DNA of 64,000 nucleotides from Rubinisphaera margarita (GCF_022267515.1 NZ_JAKFGB010000012.1:930001-994000); one strand, 5' to 3'. Counted from the first letter of the stretch, positions 21,776 through 32,418 are shown. A program made the numbers and translations. The notes: generated by a model from the letters alone, not told the origin.

Positions 21776-24513
21776 GGCATCACCAGGAATTCATTGCAAT
21801 TGAAAAGGACGCGGCACAAAACCGGCAGGCCGTATTCACGAACGACTTCTTCGGCATCGTCGAGCTCAACAGCCTTCGGTGAGCGGGCAAACGCCAGTTC
21901 GTAACAGCGGACGATCTGATCCCGAACGTCTTCGCTAACTTCCTTCCGCACGCGGTCAGACATCGCATTGGCTCGGTCGAGCGTAAACTTGCTGTTGAAC
22001 AGATTCAGCGCCTGAATGGGGGTCGTGCTTTCCCGTCGCCGGGCCGCACTTTGCCCGCCATCCGGACAGTCAAAGGCTCCGAAGACGGCTTCTCGTTCGC
22101 GGCGAACCTTGTGCGCATAGATCATCCGCCGCAGTCCGTCCTTCGGGAACGTTTCCACCGGTTCAAACCCGGTCAGTCCGCCCCGCTTGTCGAAGAGATT
22201 GTATCCGCGGCCGTACATTTTGAGATTCAACTCGCCACTCACGGCCAGCATCGAATCGCGAATCGCTTCGCCTTCCAGCCGCCGTGAAGGGAATCGCCAG
22301 AGGAGACGGACATCGGCGTCCTGATCGACGGCTGCGGGATTGTCGACCGCCGAAGACTGCCGGTACGTCTGGCTGAGGACAATCATCCGATGCATCTGCT
22401 TGATGCTCCAGCCGTTCTCGACAAACGTCGTCGCGAGCCAGTCGAGCAGTTCTGGATGCGTCGGCATCGCCCCATTGCGGCCAAAATCGCTCGATGTTTC
22501 GACCAGCCCAATGCCAAAGTGCCCCTGCCAGATCCGATTGACCATCACGCGGGCCGTCAGAGGATTCTCGGGTCGCGCGATCCAGTCTGCGAGCGCCATC
22601 CGCCGTTTCTGTTCGGCTGTATCGACGGGAAGTTCAAGGGAGTCGAAGGAACTGAGAACTGCAGCCGGGACAACCTCGCCGGGCTGCTCGGGATCGCCGC
22701 GATTCAGCAGGTAAATTGTGTCGGGCTCGCGGAACTTGCCCGCGAAGACCATCTGTCCGCCCTCCGAAGTTGCAATCCTCTTTCTCAGTTGCTTTTTCTC
22801 GTCAAGCAAAGCCTTCGCGGCGATCTGTTCTTCGACTGGCAGGCCGTCCGTAGAGAACGCCGGTTTCTTCGCTGATCCATCGAACTTCTGCCGATCACTG
22901 GCATCTGCGACGGGCAGCCAGGTCCCGTCACCGGGATCAATTTCGATGCGGTAGTCGATCGCCAGCCGATCGTCGTACTTTCCGAGTCGATCCCGTCCCC
23001 AGACAATGCGATCGATAATCACATCGGTCGGAAACTCGAGAATGACCCAGCCGCCTCCCTTCTCGTTCGACATCCAGCTGCTCGAGTTTCCGTACTTCCC
23101 GTCGGTGAGATAGGTCAGGTCATGGCGATTGGCGACCTGAATTTCCCCGGATGCGGTCACTTTCGTTTCGGCGGAAGCAAGAGCGACGTTGGTTCCCTCA
23201 GGATCGAAGACTTCCAACTCGTCGATACACGGTTCGAGACGGTTGGTTGCCAACACGGTGAAACGGAGTCGTCGAGCGGAAGTGCGGCGGATGCGTTCGA
23301 CGTTTGTCCGGGCATTAACCATCTGGCGCGGAGTTCCGTTGCCGACAAACGGAGTCAACGTCGCCAGTTCCGCCTCCACCTGTTTCAATCGGGATTTCAG
23401 CTTCGCCAGTTCACGGCGTTCCTGTTCTGCTTCCGGAGTATTGAGCGGGCGATCGGCGTACTCCACTCCAGCGACAAAAGCCTGCATGGCATAGTAGTCA
23501 CGGGCGCTGATCGGATCGAACTTATGATCGTGGCAGCGGGCACAGCCGACGCTCAGGCCGAGGAATGTCTGCCCGATGTTGTTGACGATCTCGTCCAGTG
23601 AGTCCTGTCGAGCCAGCCGCTTCGACGGTTCATCCTTGCCGATCTGTCCGGGCAACAGAACCGATGCCGTGACCAGAAAGCCGGTGGCGGCATCTTCCCC
23701 CAGAGCATCGCCGACAATCTGTTCGCGGATGAAGCGATCGTAAGGGACGTCCCTGTTGAAGGCTTCAATGACATAGTCACGATAGGGCCAGGCATTGGGA
23801 CGTTCGGTGTTGACCTCAAAGCCGTGCGTGTCGGCGTAGCGAACGACATCCAGCCAGTGCTGTGCCCAGCGCTCTCCGTAACGAGGAGACGCCAGCAGAC
23901 GTTCGACAACCGCTTCGTAGTCGGGTTGCTTCCTGAACTCGGCAACTTCTTCGGGGGTCGGCGGCAAGCCCGTCAGGTCGAACGTCACGCGGCGAAGCCA
24001 GTCGACCGGACTGGCCGGGGCGGCTCGCTTCAGCCCTGCCTCTTCCAGTCGACGATCGATAAAGTCGTCGATCGTCTGCTCGACCTCGTCGTCTGCCTGG
24101 ACGGGCTTGAAGCTCCAATGGTCCATGCGATCAGCCAGCTCGACCGTATCCACGCCGTCCGGCCAGACAGCTCCCTCGTCGATCCATCTCGTCAGTATCG
24201 CGATCTCTTCTTCCGGCAGTCGTTCGCCCGGCGGCATCAGCTCGTCTTCGTCGTCGGTTTGAACGAAGTGAATCAGCGGGCTCTCATCCGGCTTGCCGGC
24301 GACGATGTCAGGCCCGTGATTGTCGCCCCCTTTGAAGGCCGCCGATTTCACATCGAGCCTTAGCCCGGACTCGGCTTCTTCTCCACTGTGGCAGTCGTAA
24401 CAGTGCGCCTCGAAGATTGGTCGCACATCGCGAACAAAATCGATCGGGGCGGCGCGAAGATTCCCCGACGTAGCGAGGATCGACAGAAACAGCAGTCCAA
24501 TGTAATTGCGCAT
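21772..24513 (-). CDS. Exported DUF1549/DUF1553 cytochrome protein with inserted discoidin-like domain
   Basis: This 913-residue protein has signal peptide 1-21, PSCyt1 haem motif C38-Y-D-C41-H42, DUF1549 (about 150-350, with a second 'CARCHDHKFDPI' CxxCH) and DUF1553 (about 620-890, 'NPLTARVMVNRIWQGHFG', 'PTHPELLDWLA'). Between them, about 400-530, lies a discoidin/F5-8-like insert ('RLRFTVLATN...DELEVFDPEG...ILEFPTDVIIDRIVWGRDRLGKY'). It is first in a minus-strand operon with DUF1501 and a discoidin protein. The two CxxCH sites suggest electron transfer coupled to oxidative attack on a polysaccharide, which is inference. Confidence 0.93.
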   Translation of the reverse strand: MRNYIGLLFLSILATSGNLRAAPIDFVRDVRPIFEAHCYDCHSGEEAESGLRLDVKSAAFKGGDNHGPDIVAGKPDESPLIHFVQTDDEDELMPPGERLPEEEIAILTRWIDEGAVWPDGVDTVELADRMDHWSFKPVQADDEVEQTIDDFIDRRLEEAGLKRAAPASPVDWLRRVTFDLTGLPPTPEEVAEFRKQPDYEAVVERLLASPRYGERWAQHWLDVVRYADTHGFEVNTERPNAWPYRDYVIEAFNRDVPYDRFIREQIVGDALGEDAATGFLVTASVLLPGQIGKDEPSKRLARQDSLDEIVNNIGQTFLGLSVGCARCHDHKFDPISARDYYAMQAFVAGVEYADRPLNTPEAEQERRELAKLKSRLKQVEAELATLTPFVGNGTPRQMVNARTNVERIRRTSARRLRFTVLATNRLEPCIDELEVFDPEGTNVALASAETKVTASGEIQVANRHDLTYLTDGKYGNSSSWMSNEKGGGWVILEFPTDVIIDRIVWGRDRLGKYDDRLAIDYRIEIDPGDGTWLPVADASDRQKFDGSAKKPAFSTDGLPVEEQIAAKALLDEKKQLRKRIATSEGGQMVFAGKFREPDTIYLLNRGDPEQPGEVVPAAVLSSFDSLELPVDTAEQKRRMALADWIARPENPLTARVMVNRIWQGHFGIGLVETSSDFGRNGAMPTHPELLDWLATTFVENGWSIKQMHRMIVLSQTYRQSSAVDNPAAVDQDADVRLLWRFPSRRLEGEAIRDSMLAVSGELNLKMYGRGYNLFDKRGGLTGFEPVETFPKDGLRRMIYAHKVRREREAVFGAFDCPDGGQSAARRRESTTPIQALNLFNSKFTLDRANAMSDRVRKEVSEDVRDQIVRCYELAFARSPKAVELDDAEEVVREYGLPVLCRVLFNCNEFLVMP

Positions 24514-24723
24514 GCGGTTTCAGGGGGGAGTTGGGGCGTGGGGAGGCTGGAACACAACGCTATTGATTGATGCGTTTACTGTAGTCGTTCGTCCGGAGCG
24601 AAACCAGTGCAGTCCGATCGAACGTCAAAACTCAGGCCTGTTTCTTGGCAGATCGATCGGCTGTCTGGTAGATTGTCAGCGTTCTGTCACTCCCTTCACT
24701 GTCCCGTTCCAAGGACTCTTGCT

Positions 24724-26049
24724 GTGCTCAGGCCACTTCTCTTCTGCGCTCTACTGTGTACGCTGACTGCTCCCGTTCTGGCTCAAACCCGTGAAGAGAT
24801 CGTCAGGGGTGATAAGGCCAAGGTCGAAGCGGAAGGCTTCTGGATTTACAACGACCTTCCCGCGGCATTCGCGGAAGCGAAACGGACCGGCAAGCCGATC
24901 GTCGTCGTGCTGCGCTGTCTGCCGTGTCACGAATGTGTAAAGCTGGACGATGAACTCGTCGATACCGATCCGGTCATCCGTCCGCTGCTGGAGCAGTTTG
25001 TCTGTGCCCGGCAGGTGTCGACCAATGGCCTCGATCTGAATCTGTTTCAGTACGATACCGATCAGTCGTTCGCAGTTTTCTTCCTGAATGCTGACAAAAC
25101 GATCTACGGACGTTTCGGCACTCGTTCCCATCGCACCGACTGGGTCGGCGATGTTTCGCTCGAAGGGCTTTCCGAGGCTTTGCAGGGGGCGCTCGATCTG
25201 CATGCTCGTTATGGGGACGTCAAACAATCCCTGGCGGGGAAAACCGGGCAGCCGATGGAGGTCTCGTCCCCCGAGAAGTATCCGTCACTGAAAGACAAGT
25301 ACACCGATCGGCTGAACTATTCGGGCGACGTCGTGAAGAGCTGCATCCACTGTCACCAGATCGGAGATGCTCAGCGTGAGCTCTACTGGGGAGCCGGTAA
25401 GCCGATCCCGGACAAAGTCCTCTGGCCCTATCCTCACCCCAAAGTTGTCGGACTGGTGATGAATCCCGATAAGAAATCGACCGTTCGTGACGTCGATCCC
25501 GACTCCGCCGCCGCCCGGGCCGGCATTCAGGAGGGAGATGTGATTGAATCGTTCAACGGACAGCCGATCCTTTCGATCGCGGATATCCAGTGGGTGCTGC
25601 ATAACATCGCCCCTCAGGGAGGATCCGTGCCGGTCACCGTGAAGCGTAACGGCTCTGAAAAGTCGCTGACATTGTCGGTCACGAAAGACTGGCGACGCGC
25701 AGGTGATCTTTCGTGGCGTGTCACGACCTGGGGGCTGCGTCGCATTGCCGCTGGAGGGATGGTGCTGGAAACAATTCCAGACGACGAACGACAGGGATCC
25801 CGAGTCAACTCCGGTGACATGGCCCTCCGGGTCCGTCGCGTCGGACAGCACGGCCCTCATGCCGCGGCCAAGCGAGCCGGCTTTCGTGAGGGAGATCTCA
25901 TTGTAGCTTACGACGGCCGCAGAAACCTGAGTACCGAACAGGATCTGCTGACTTATGTCGCCACATCGAAGAAAGCTGGCGACCGGGTTCGCGTGAATGT
26001 CATTCGCAACGGAAAACCACTCGAGTTGACCTTGCCGATCCAGAAGTAA
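24724..26049 (+). CDS. Exported thioredoxin-like protein with two CxxCH motifs and two PDZ domains
   Basis: This 441-residue protein starts at GTG 24724 (AAGGA 8 bases upstream), giving a clean signal peptide 1-20; an open frame back to 24607 has no such signal. About 40-160 is thioredoxin-fold-like, with C65-L-P-C68-H69-E-C71 where the active-site Cys pair would be. A second 'CIHCH' lies at about 177-181. Both fit CxxCH haem c attachment, so it may be a dihaem protein instead of a thiol oxidoreductase. Two PDZ domains follow (about 225-310 'VDPDSAAARAGIQEGDVIESFNGQP', and 345-435 'AAAKRAGFREGDLIVAYDGR'). No protease domain is present, so it is probably a scaffold or redox adaptor. Confidence 0.88.
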   Translation: MLRPLLFCALLCTLTAPVLAQTREEIVRGDKAKVEAEGFWIYNDLPAAFAEAKRTGKPIVVVLRCLPCHECVKLDDELVDTDPVIRPLLEQFVCARQVSTNGLDLNLFQYDTDQSFAVFFLNADKTIYGRFGTRSHRTDWVGDVSLEGLSEALQGALDLHARYGDVKQSLAGKTGQPMEVSSPEKYPSLKDKYTDRLNYSGDVVKSCIHCHQIGDAQRELYWGAGKPIPDKVLWPYPHPKVVGLVMNPDKKSTVRDVDPDSAAARAGIQEGDVIESFNGQPILSIADIQWVLHNIAPQGGSVPVTVKRNGSEKSLTLSVTKDWRRAGDLSWRVTTWGLRRIAAGGMVLETIPDDERQGSRVNSGDMALRVRRVGQHGPHAAAKRAGFREGDLIVAYDGRRNLSTEQDLLTYVATSKKAGDRVRVNVIRNGKPLELTLPIQK

Positions 26050-26180
26050 AACATGATTTCACCTGGCGACTTTCCCTCGCTGAGTTGATTTCTGTGCGGC
26101 ACTCACTTACTCATATCAACACCGGCTGATGTGCTGTCTGCCGGCTGTCGGAGTCACAGTGTCACCGCGGGGAGGTCGCC

Positions 26181-27626
26181 ATGCTGCGTTTGCTTTCGTT
26201 GTTCGTCTGCGGAGTCCTCTGTTACCACGCGACTGAAACGCCCGGCGCCGAAGCCGGGGCAAGGGTGCTTAAGGCGGGGGCGGCTGCGGTCGATATCACG
26301 CCGAAGCAGTACCCGATTCGCATGCCGGGTGGTTTCAACGCCAAGTACGCTGAGAAGGCTCACGATCCGTTTTTTGCCCGGGCGCTGGTGTTCTCGGACG
26401 ATACGACCACCGTGGCGATGGTCGTTCTCGACAGCCTCGGGGCGTCTCCGGAAGTACTCGACGAAGCCAAAGCGATCGCGGCTGAGAAGACCGGCGTTCC
26501 TCGACAAAACATGTTGATCTGCTCAACGCATACGCACACAGGCCCCCCTTCAAACGTGAAAGACGGCCCTGCTCCAGAAGTCGCGTTTCGCAAACAACTC
26601 GTCGAGGGCGTCGCTCAGTCGATCATTAACGCCCATGAGGCTCTGCAGCCCTGCTCGGTTGGAGCCGCCGCCCATCCTCTTCCCGAGGAAGTGTTCAACC
26701 GACGCTGGTTTCTCAAGCCCGGCAAGATGCCTCCCAATCCGTTCGGCAAGATGGATATCGTCAAGATGAACCCCGGTCGCAGCCCGGATGTACTCGATCG
26801 TCCGGCCGGCCCGACTGATCCGGATATCAGCATCATCGCGGTCCGCGACGCGAAACGAAAACCGCTGGCGCTGTTCGCGAATTATTCGCTCCACTATGTC
26901 GGCGGAAGTCCGAGCGGTCAGCTGTCGTCCGACTACTTCGGCGAATACTCCCGGCTCATGCCCTCGCGGCTCAACGCGAGTGACGACTTTATCGCCATGA
27001 TGTCAAATGGCACATCGGGAGATATCAACAACATCCCATTCACGGTCACCCGTCCGCCGCGCGAGCCGTTCGAGCAGATCCGTATCGTGGCCCGGAAAGC
27101 CGCCGATACGTCCTGGTTCGCGTACCAGAAGATCGAGACCTTCCGGACCGACGCTCCACTCGCAATGCTGCAACGGGATGTGAGTCTGAAGTATCGTCGC
27201 CCGAACGAGGAAGATGTCTCTCGAGCTCGGGAAGTTCTTGCGATCAAGGACAAGGCCGAGATCGAGAAACTCCCGCGACTGGCCCAGAACTACGCACGCC
27301 AGACAGTTCGCGCCGCCGAACGGGAAGAAGAGACCATGACCGTTCAGGTTCAGGCGATTCGCATTGGCGATCTCGCGGTCTGTGCCATCCCCTTTGAAAC
27401 GTTCGTGGAGATCGGACTCGAACTGAAAGATCGCAGCCCCTTCCCGCAGACGATGGTGATCGGTCTGGCCAATGGGCGTCACGGCTATCTGCCGACTCCG
27501 GACCAGCATCGACTGGGCGGCTACGAGACCTGGCTCGGCACGAATGTGGTTCAGAAGGAGGCTTCCGACATCCTCATCGCCAACCTTCTGGAGATGCTGG
27601 CGGAACTTGACGAGGTGGACAGCTGA
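26181..27626 (+). CDS. Exported neutral/alkaline ceramidase-like hydrolase
   Basis: This 481-residue protein has a short signal peptide (1-22). 'KAGAAAVDITPK' opens the family fold. 'ICSTHTHTGPP' (about 112-122) gives the His pair that binds the catalytic zinc. 'NGTSGDINN' and 'FANYSLHYVGGS' match other conserved ceramidase-family blocks. It is shorter than true neutral ceramidases (about 650-750 residues) because the C-terminal Ig-like domain is missing, as in many planctomycete and Bacteroidetes homologues. The amide substrate is unknown. It is flanked by a PDZ protein and a DUF1549/1553 gene on the same strand. Confidence 0.88.
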   Translation: MLRLLSLFVCGVLCYHATETPGAEAGARVLKAGAAAVDITPKQYPIRMPGGFNAKYAEKAHDPFFARALVFSDDTTTVAMVVLDSLGASPEVLDEAKAIAAEKTGVPRQNMLICSTHTHTGPPSNVKDGPAPEVAFRKQLVEGVAQSIINAHEALQPCSVGAAAHPLPEEVFNRRWFLKPGKMPPNPFGKMDIVKMNPGRSPDVLDRPAGPTDPDISIIAVRDAKRKPLALFANYSLHYVGGSPSGQLSSDYFGEYSRLMPSRLNASDDFIAMMSNGTSGDINNIPFTVTRPPREPFEQIRIVARKAADTSWFAYQKIETFRTDAPLAMLQRDVSLKYRRPNEEDVSRAREVLAIKDKAEIEKLPRLAQNYARQTVRAAEREEETMTVQVQAIRIGDLAVCAIPFETFVEIGLELKDRSPFPQTMVIGLANGRHGYLPTPDQHRLGGYETWLGTNVVQKEASDILIANLLEMLAELDEVDS

Positions 27627-27783
27627 TTTCCGTCGGGAACGGAGATTCAGTCGAACTGCCATTGAGCAGCCGTGTTGTCGCGCGCCATAATACATCAACG
27701 ACTGTTGAACTCTCCCCCATAATCCTGCCTGAGTCGTGTTCTGCTTCGCCCCCTGAAGCGGGAGCACGACCGAAGAGACCTCA

Positions 27784-30700
27784 ATGATTGCTCGCCCGGC
27801 GATTTTCGCGTTTGTTTTGCTTCTGACCTTTCCTGGTCTCACCGCAACCAGTCCGGCCGAAGAGTCTCATCACTCGGATCTGCGATTCGAACGGGACATT
27901 CAGCCGATCTTCCGCGAATTCTGCTTTGACTGTCACGGAGCGACCGAAGAACTGGACGGATCGCTTGATCTGCGACTGGTCCGCTTTCTCACCCGAGGAG
28001 GAGATTCCGGTCCCGTCATCGAGCCGGGCGATCCCGATGCCAGTTATCTGCTGGATCGGGTCCGTAATGGCGAGATGCCCCCTGGCGAAGCTCATGTTCC
28101 GGACGAACAGGTCCAGATCCTCGAACGCTGGATTGCTCAGGGCGCCAAGACGCTGCGTCCCGAACCGGAGAATCTCGGCCCTGGTATCCCGATTACTCTT
28201 GAAGAACGCAGCTACTGGGCCTTTCAGCCGATTGAGCGCCGTTCTGTGCCCGAGTTTCCGGCAGCCGAGCGAATTCGAACCCCCGTCGATGCTCTGTTGC
28301 GATCCGCGATGCCGGAGGGACTGCAATTCTCCCCCGAGGCCAGCCGCAGCACTCTCATCAAGCGCGTCTACTTCGATCTGACGGGCCTTCCGCCGACTGG
28401 GGAAGAATTCGATCGCTGGATGAATCTGAAGGATGAGAACTGGTACGAGCATCTGGTCGATACCGTGCTGGAGTCCCCGCATTACGGCGAACGCTGGGCT
28501 CGACACTGGCTGGATGTCGCCGGGTATGCCGACTCGGAAGGAAACACAGTCAAAGATGAGGAACGTCCGTGGGCGTGGAAGTACCGTGATTACATCATTC
28601 GCTCGCTGAATGCCGACAAACCGGTTGATGAGTTCATTATCGAACAACTCGCCGGCGACGAACTGGCCGGGCCGATTCAAGGCGATCTGACTGCAGAACA
28701 GATTGAACTTCTGACCGCGACCGGATTTCTACGAATGGCCGCTGATGGGACGGGCTCGGGAGACAACTCCGCTGAAGCCCGCAACAAAGTCGTCTCCGAC
28801 ACAATCAAGATCGTGAGTTCTTCCCTGCTTGGAATGAGCGTGGCGTGTGCTCAGTGTCACGACCATCGATACGATCCGATCTCGCAGATCGATTACTTTG
28901 CGATGCGTGCGGTCTTCGAGCCGGCTCTCGACTGGCAGAAATGGCAGACTCCCCCCCAGCGCCGGGTTTCGCTCTACACTGCGGCCGACCGAGAGAAAGC
29001 AGCCGAAGTGGAAGAGGAAGCGAGGAAGCTGGCCGAGGAGCGAGCCGCCAGACAGAAGGAGTACATGGAGCAGGCTCTTCAGAAAGAGCTTGAGAAGTAC
29101 GAGGAACCGTTGCGGGGCCAGTTGCGAGCCGCTTACGAGACTCCTGACAAAGAGCGGACTCCGGAACAGACTCAGCTGCTCGACAAGAATCCCAGCGTGA
29201 AGATTACGCCGGGCGTGCTTTATCAGTATCTGCCGGACGCAGCCGAAGACCTTAAGAACTACGACAAGAAGATCGCCGAGATTCGGGCAAAGAAACCCAA
29301 AGAGGAGTTCATCCGCGTCCTCCGGGAAACACCGGGACATGCTCCACTGGCGCGGCTGTTTCATCGCGGAGATCATCAGCAGCCCAGGCAGCCCGTCGAA
29401 CCGGCGGCGCTGACGATCGCGGTCCCCGACGCCGGCGGTGTCCAGTTTCCTGTCAATGATGAATCCATCCCCACGACCGGTCGTCGACTCGCCTACGCGA
29501 AATGGCTGACCAGTCCCGGGAATCCGCTCACACCCCGCGTGCTGGTCAATCGGGTCTGGATGCATCATTTCGGAACCGGTCTGGTGTCCACTCCGGGAGA
29601 TTTCGGGAAGCTTGGCGATTCGCCGACGCATCCGGAACTGCTGGACTGGCTCGCTTCGGAGTTCACGGGAAGCGGCTGGAGTCTGAAGAAGCTGCATCGC
29701 CTCATTTTGACGTCGACAGCCTGGCGACAGACTTCTTATCCCGATTCACAGATGAGCCAGATCGATCCCGAGAACCGCTTCTACTGGCGGAAGTCGCTGC
29801 AGCGTCTGGAAGCCGAGGTTTTACGGGATCGCATGTTGACCGCATCCGGCTCCCTGGACAGAGCACTGTTCGGACCGCCGGCCGAGATCAAGGAAGACGA
29901 GACGGGGCAGATCATCGTCGATGGTCCCCAGAAGCGACGGAGTCTTTACATCGAAGTTCGTCGCACGCAGCCGGTGGCTATGCTTCAGATGTTCGATGCT
30001 CCCGTGATGGACATCAACTGCGAGCGACGTCCCGTCTCTACAGTGGCGACCCAGTCGCTGATGCTCATGAATGGCGAGTTCACTCTCGCTCAGGCGGAAC
30101 TGCTGGCCGAACGAGTCACCACAACCGCCAGACCGGTGGAGTCCGCGATCGCCAACACGTTACCCGTTTTGCCTGAGCCGGCCCAGGAGCCATGGGGCTT
30201 CGGCTACGGTCAGTTCGATGAAACAACCGGGCGAACGCGTGAATTCACTCCGCTGCCGCACTGGACCGGAACCGAATGGCAGGGCAGCGAGAAGCGTCCC
30301 GATCCACAGATCGGCTGGGTGTTCCTCACCAAAACAGGAGGGCATCCCGGCAACCCGAAATTCGGCGCGATCCGACGTCTGCGGATCCCGGATCACGGCG
30401 TGCTGTCGATCGCCGGAAAGCTTTCACATGCCAGCGAGAATGGCGACGGTGTTCGGGGCCGGATCGTTTCTTCACGAACTGGGCTGCTCGGCGAATGGCA
30501 GATCAAACATGGCAATCTGACAACCAGCGTGGACTCAGCCAGCGTCCAACGCGGCGACACGATCGATTTCATTACGGATTGTCTGAAGGACGAGAACTCC
30601 GACTCATTCAGCTGGACCGTAACCGCGACATTAAAGCATGACGACGGAGAAACGGTTTTCGACTCCGAACGGAACTTCCACGGGCCGGTCCCATCCGATA

Positions 30701-30927
30701 GTTACGACGAACTTCCGGCTCGCATTCTGGCTGCGTGGGAGCTGGCGTATCTTCGAAAGCCGACGGCTGAGGAACGAGAGCTGGCCATGACGTTCGTCGC
30801 CCATCAACTGGAAGAGCTTCATCGCAACCGGAGTGGTGTGGCGGATGGGAAAACGCCGAGTCAGCAGGTGTTGATTAACTTCTGTCAGACACTGCTCAAC
30901 TCCAACGAGTTTCTCTACGTCGACTGA
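27784..30927 (+). CDS. Exported DUF1549/DUF1553 cytochrome protein with charged helical insert
   Basis: This 1047-residue protein has a signal peptide (1-25), haem motif C47-F-D-C50-H51, DUF1549 (about 165-385, with 'CAQCHDHRYDPI') and DUF1553 (about 560-1040, 'NPLTPRVLVNRVWMHHFGTG', 'PTHPELLDWLASEF'). About 400-520 is a long charged coiled-coil insert ('AAEVEEEARKLAEERAARQ'), and about 795-945 is another insert of beta-rich character. It is paired with the DUF1501 gene 48 bases downstream. Its role is probably oxidative or hydrolytic polymer breakdown at the cell surface. Confidence 0.93.
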   Translation: MIARPAIFAFVLLLTFPGLTATSPAEESHHSDLRFERDIQPIFREFCFDCHGATEELDGSLDLRLVRFLTRGGDSGPVIEPGDPDASYLLDRVRNGEMPPGEAHVPDEQVQILERWIAQGAKTLRPEPENLGPGIPITLEERSYWAFQPIERRSVPEFPAAERIRTPVDALLRSAMPEGLQFSPEASRSTLIKRVYFDLTGLPPTGEEFDRWMNLKDENWYEHLVDTVLESPHYGERWARHWLDVAGYADSEGNTVKDEERPWAWKYRDYIIRSLNADKPVDEFIIEQLAGDELAGPIQGDLTAEQIELLTATGFLRMAADGTGSGDNSAEARNKVVSDTIKIVSSSLLGMSVACAQCHDHRYDPISQIDYFAMRAVFEPALDWQKWQTPPQRRVSLYTAADREKAAEVEEEARKLAEERAARQKEYMEQALQKELEKYEEPLRGQLRAAYETPDKERTPEQTQLLDKNPSVKITPGVLYQYLPDAAEDLKNYDKKIAEIRAKKPKEEFIRVLRETPGHAPLARLFHRGDHQQPRQPVEPAALTIAVPDAGGVQFPVNDESIPTTGRRLAYAKWLTSPGNPLTPRVLVNRVWMHHFGTGLVSTPGDFGKLGDSPTHPELLDWLASEFTGSGWSLKKLHRLILTSTAWRQTSYPDSQMSQIDPENRFYWRKSLQRLEAEVLRDRMLTASGSLDRALFGPPAEIKEDETGQIIVDGPQKRRSLYIEVRRTQPVAMLQMFDAPVMDINCERRPVSTVATQSLMLMNGEFTLAQAELLAERVTTTARPVESAIANTLPVLPEPAQEPWGFGYGQFDETTGRTREFTPLPHWTGTEWQGSEKRPDPQIGWVFLTKTGGHPGNPKFGAIRRLRIPDHGVLSIAGKLSHASENGDGVRGRIVSSRTGLLGEWQIKHGNLTTSVDSASVQRGDTIDFITDCLKDENSDSFSWTVTATLKHDDGETVFDSERNFHGPVPSDSYDELPARILAAWELAYLRKPTAEERELAMTFVAHQLEELHRNRSGVADGKTPSQQVLINFCQTLLNSNEFLYVD

Positions 30928-30975
30928 TTCCTGAAGTCGCGACCACTTACAGCCCGCCCAACTCAAAGACATCCC

Positions 30976-32418
30976 ATGACCATGAACGCCTATTCCCGCC
31001 GTGACTTTCTTGCCCATCAGTCAATGGGCTTCGGCTCCTTCGCTCTGGCCTGGCTCCTCAAACAGGAACGATCCCAGGCGAAGCCGAAGAGCGTCGATCA
31101 TAAGCCGCATAACGATCTGCTCCCTCGGGACACCCATTTCGAGCCCAAAGCCAAGGCAATGATTTCGCTGTTCCAGCACGGCGGCCCTTCGCACATGGAC
31201 CTGACTGATCCGAAGCCGGAACTCTCGCGGCAGGACGGCGTTGAATACACCGGCGACATCAAGTTCAGCTTCGTGAACGAAGCGAGCAAGAAGCTGTTCG
31301 GTTCGCCGTGGTCCTTCAAGCCGCACGGCGAATGTGGCACTGAACTTTCCGAGCTTCTTCCCCATACCGCCGAGATTGTCGACGACATCTGCCTGATTCG
31401 CAGCATGCATACCGGAGCCAACGGGCACGAGGTCTCCATTCGCTACTTCCACGGAGGCATTCCCGGCGTCCTCGGCCGCCCCACGCTCGGCTCCTGGCTG
31501 GTCTATGCCCTCGGCTCCGAAACGCAGAATCTTCCCGCTTACATGGTCCTGACCGATCCGGGTGGATTGCCGGTCGATGGTGTGACCAACTGGTCGAACG
31601 GATTTATGCCGGCGTTGTTTCAGGGCACGGTTCTACGACCGAAGGAGCCGCGGATTCTGAACCTCCAGGCGCCTGCTCATCTGCAGGGAAAGTTCCAGGA
31701 GCAGAACCTCGACCTGCTTCAGACACTCAACCAGCGACATCTGGAACAGCATCCTGGAGAAGCCGAACTCGAGGCCCGGATCGCGAGTTACGAACTGGCG
31801 GCCCGAATGCAGACCGCGGCGACCGAAGCGCTCGATATCTCACAGGAGACCGAAGCGACTCAGAAGCTATACGGCCTCGACAATCCAAAGAGCCGCGAAT
31901 ACGGCACCCGTTGTCTGATCGCCCGCCGCCTCGTGGAGCGAGGAGTCCGTTTCGTCCAGTTGTTCCACAACAATCAGCCGTGGGACAACCATGCGAGCAT
32001 CAAGAGCGGACTCCCCTCGATCTGTCAAAAAACGGACCAGCCGGCAGCGGCTCTGGTGAAGGACCTGAAGCAGCGAGGTCTGCTTGATTCCACCATCGTC
32101 CACTGGGGTGGAGAGATTGGTCGCCTTCCGGTCACTCAGGAACAGGGTTCCCCCGAGAAAGCGGGCCGCGATCACAACGGCCAGGGCTTCAGCATCTGGC
32201 TGGCCGGCGGCGGGATCAAAGGAGGCATGGCTTACGGGAAAACCGACGAGGTCGGCCACAAGGCCGTTGAGAACGTCGTGACTCCCAACGACTACCAGGC
32301 CACGATCATGCACCAGTTTGGACTGAACTACGAAGATCTCATGTACGTGGCCAGCGGCCGCGAGGAAATTATCACCGCGAAGCGGCCAGCTAAAGTCGTG
32401 AGTGATATTCTGGCATGA
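30976..32418 (+). CDS. Tat-exported DUF1501 protein
   Basis: This 480-residue protein has a twin-arginine signal 'SRRDFLAHQSMGFGSFAL' (about 7-24). Typical DUF1501 blocks are 'MISLFQHGGPSHMDLTDPKP', 'RGVRFVQLFHNNQPWDNH', 'HWGGEIGRLP' and 'GRDHNGQGFSIWLAGGGIKGG'. It follows its DUF1549/1553 partner by 48 bases and ends that operon. A start at 30982 (second Met) is equally possible. Confidence 0.93.
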   Translation: MTMNAYSRRDFLAHQSMGFGSFALAWLLKQERSQAKPKSVDHKPHNDLLPRDTHFEPKAKAMISLFQHGGPSHMDLTDPKPELSRQDGVEYTGDIKFSFVNEASKKLFGSPWSFKPHGECGTELSELLPHTAEIVDDICLIRSMHTGANGHEVSIRYFHGGIPGVLGRPTLGSWLVYALGSETQNLPAYMVLTDPGGLPVDGVTNWSNGFMPALFQGTVLRPKEPRILNLQAPAHLQGKFQEQNLDLLQTLNQRHLEQHPGEAELEARIASYELAARMQTAATEALDISQETEATQKLYGLDNPKSREYGTRCLIARRLVERGVRFVQLFHNNQPWDNHASIKSGLPSICQKTDQPAAALVKDLKQRGLLDSTIVHWGGEIGRLPVTQEQGSPEKAGRDHNGQGFSIWLAGGGIKGGMAYGKTDEVGHKAVENVVTPNDYQATIMHQFGLNYEDLMYVASGREEIITAKRPAKVVSDILA

